Shown here in pieces: positions 63,319 to 64,000 of a DNA stretch of 64,000 bases (position 1 is its first letter; every line of letters begins with the position of its first letter). Position numbers and translations under genes: made by a program. The notes beneath the pieces were generated by a model. It saw only the letters and a list, made by a program, of their open reading frames with translations, had not been told where the DNA came from and searched no databases. This stretch comes from Anaerolineaceae bacterium (GTDB taxonomy: Bacteria; Chloroflexota; Anaerolineae; Anaerolineales; Villigracilaceae). The stretch spans positions 1 through 64,000 of the forward strand of contig WOUS01000001.1 in assembly GCA_009772985.1 (NCBI GenBank). The letters are read 5' to 3'.

Positions 63319-63579
63319 GTGCTAAACGTCAAGATACTCAGCATCCAATACCCCGAGCGCTACGTCGTCCGGCGGATGGTGGCGATGGCGTTCCAGGAAT
63401 TGCAGTCCGGGCACCCCGGCCTGGAGATGAACATCACCGAGATCGGCGATCCTGGGCAGATTTGCAAGTACGCGTTCGTCATCGTCCTGCCGACGCTGGT
63501 CATCAACGAGAAAGTGGTCTGCACCGGGCGCTTCCCGACGAAAGAGGAAGTTGCCGCCTGGCTGCGGGAGGCAGTGTAG
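63319..63579 (+). CDS. small thioredoxin-fold-like protein without CXXC
   Basis: 86 aa, GTG start with GAGG 9 nt upstream, 11 nt after the flavoprotein stop. The sequence has the layout of small thioredoxin-like proteins: an N-terminal strand VKILSIQY, a helix with VRRMVAMAFQEL, then LPTLVINEKVVCTGRFPTKE with the usual proline before the third strand. The CXXC pair that would follow strand 1 is absent (YPERY), so a redox role is doubtful. It may bind or stabilise its neighbours. No family named with confidence. Confidence 0.7.
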   Translation: MLNVKILSIQYPERYVVRRMVAMAFQELQSGHPGLEMNITEIGDPGQICKYAFVIVLPTLVINEKVVCTGRFPTKEEVAAWLREAV

Positions 63580-63733
63580 GGCAAATTGCCAATTTGCCCC
63601 GCGTAGAGCGAATTGCTAATTCGCCTGTGGAGCAAATTGCTAATTCGCCCGTGGAGCAAATTGCCGATTCGCCGCGCGTAGGGCAAATTTCCAATTTACC
63701 CCGCGTAGAGCAAATTGGCAATTTGCTCTACGC
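63576..63733. repeat. tandem array of six AAATTGCCAATTT-type palindromes
   Basis: Six units of about 24-27 bp. Each has a near-perfect palindrome (for example GGGCAAATTGCCAATTTGCC, GAGCGAATTGCTAATTCGCC, GAGCAAATTGGCAATTTGCT) and a linker CCGCGTA or TGTG/CGTG. It starts at the stop of the thioredoxin-like gene and ends at the ribosome binding site of the next gene. Linkers are near-identical, so this is not a CRISPR array. Confidence 0.85.
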
Positions 63734-63745
63734 ACGGAGGAAACC

Positions 63746-64000
63746 ATGTGGACTCAAGGCTGGCGTGACCGGGTCTGGTCGCAACTCGACGGGGAATTCG
63801 ACCTCATCGTCATCGGCGGGGGCATCACCGGCGCGGGCATTCTGCGCGAAGCCGCGCGCGCCGGGCTGAAGGCGGTCCTGTTCGAGCAGGGCGATTTCGC
63901 CTCCGGCACCTCCAGCCGCTCCTCCAAACTCGTCCACGGCGGGCTGCGCTACCTCAGGAACGCAAAGATTAAACTGACCTCCGAGTCCGTCCACGAGCGC
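63746..64000 (+). CDS. glpD: glycerol-3-phosphate dehydrogenase (GlpD family), 5' part
   Basis: The first 85 codons before the window ends. FAD-binding motif [21 protein letters not shown] and the family blocks [20 protein letters not shown] and GLRYL are present. GlpD oxidises glycerol 3-phosphate to DHAP at the membrane. GGAGG lies 5 nt before ATG 63746. Being downstream of the AGPS-like gene it could supply or recycle DHAP for that enzyme. The C-terminal part is outside the window. Confidence 0.92.
   Translation, partial: MWTQGWRDRVWSQLDGEFDLIVIGGGITGAGILREAARAGLKAVLFEQGDFASGTSSRSSKLVHGGLRYLRNAKIKLTSESVHER

Noticed and set aside
63576-63733. CRISPR array
   Set aside because: The units are palindromes separated by near-identical 4-7 nt linkers, without unique spacers, and no cas gene is nearby.

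Overview
The window is a GC-rich bacterial chromosome segment. It most resembles Chloroflexota, class Anaerolineae; this is inferred from the gene mix (DUF4388 and V4R proteins beside a Ras-like GTPase, a kinase with eleven GAF domains, a very long SecA, DUF2085/DUF3048/DUF4126/DUF4173 proteins) and from the many palindromic intergenic repeats. No rRNA, tRNA, CRISPR array or insertion sequence was seen. The first ~2.4 kb is visibly AT-richer than the rest and holds genes I cannot assign.

Layout. 1-2.4 kb: AT-rich lipoprotein/membrane protein pair. 2.5-11.5 kb: DUF4173 membrane protein, ADP-forming acyl-CoA synthetase, a small transcription unit with a 17-codon ORF inside a long hairpin, 6-phosphofructokinase, DUF3048 lipoprotein, and DUF2085, DUF4126, DUF4190 and tiny membrane proteins. 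11.5-16.4 kb: a thiamine operon (consensus promoter, TPP riboswitch, attenuator, thiN, then substrate-binding protein, permease and ATPase). 16.4-31.2 kb: ten tightly packed genes behind one consensus promoter, comprising a DUF4388 protein, a conservon-type GTPase, two alpha/beta hydrolases (one without its nucleophile serine), a V4R protein, a beta-helix protein, an acyl-ACP-reductase-like enzyme, two response regulators and a 2479-residue kinase. 31.5-38.8 kb: phoB-phoR-pstS-pstC-pstA-pstB-phoU, with a tandem Pho-box-like array before pstS and a PhoU/PstB chimeric scar before phoB. 39.1-45.6 kb: a tiny membrane protein, a hybrid kinase and an HD-GYP regulator. 46-49.4 kb: a second pstSCAB set without phoU. 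49.6-59.5 kb: an AbiEii-like pair flanked by a duplicated remnant, secA with a frameshift between two C8 tracts, adenosine deaminase, aconitase with apparent in-frame repeat insertions, and a MNT/HEPN pair. 59.7-64 kb: PlsC acyltransferase, methyltransferase, and an alkyl-DHAP-synthase-like flavoprotein followed by a thioredoxin-like protein, a tandem palindrome array and the start of a GlpD-type dehydrogenase.

The main themes are phosphate sensing and uptake (two pst sets, phoBR, phoU), thiamine uptake under riboswitch control, elaborate signalling (GAF arrays, HD-GYP, GTPase), and lipid precursor chemistry (PlsC, AGPS-like, GlpD, acyl-ACP-reductase-like). A second theme is repeat DNA that appears to have entered coding sequences in frame (acnA, thiN, the AGPS-like gene, thiP, pstA). 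All functional statements come from motif and family recognition by eye; no database search was run.
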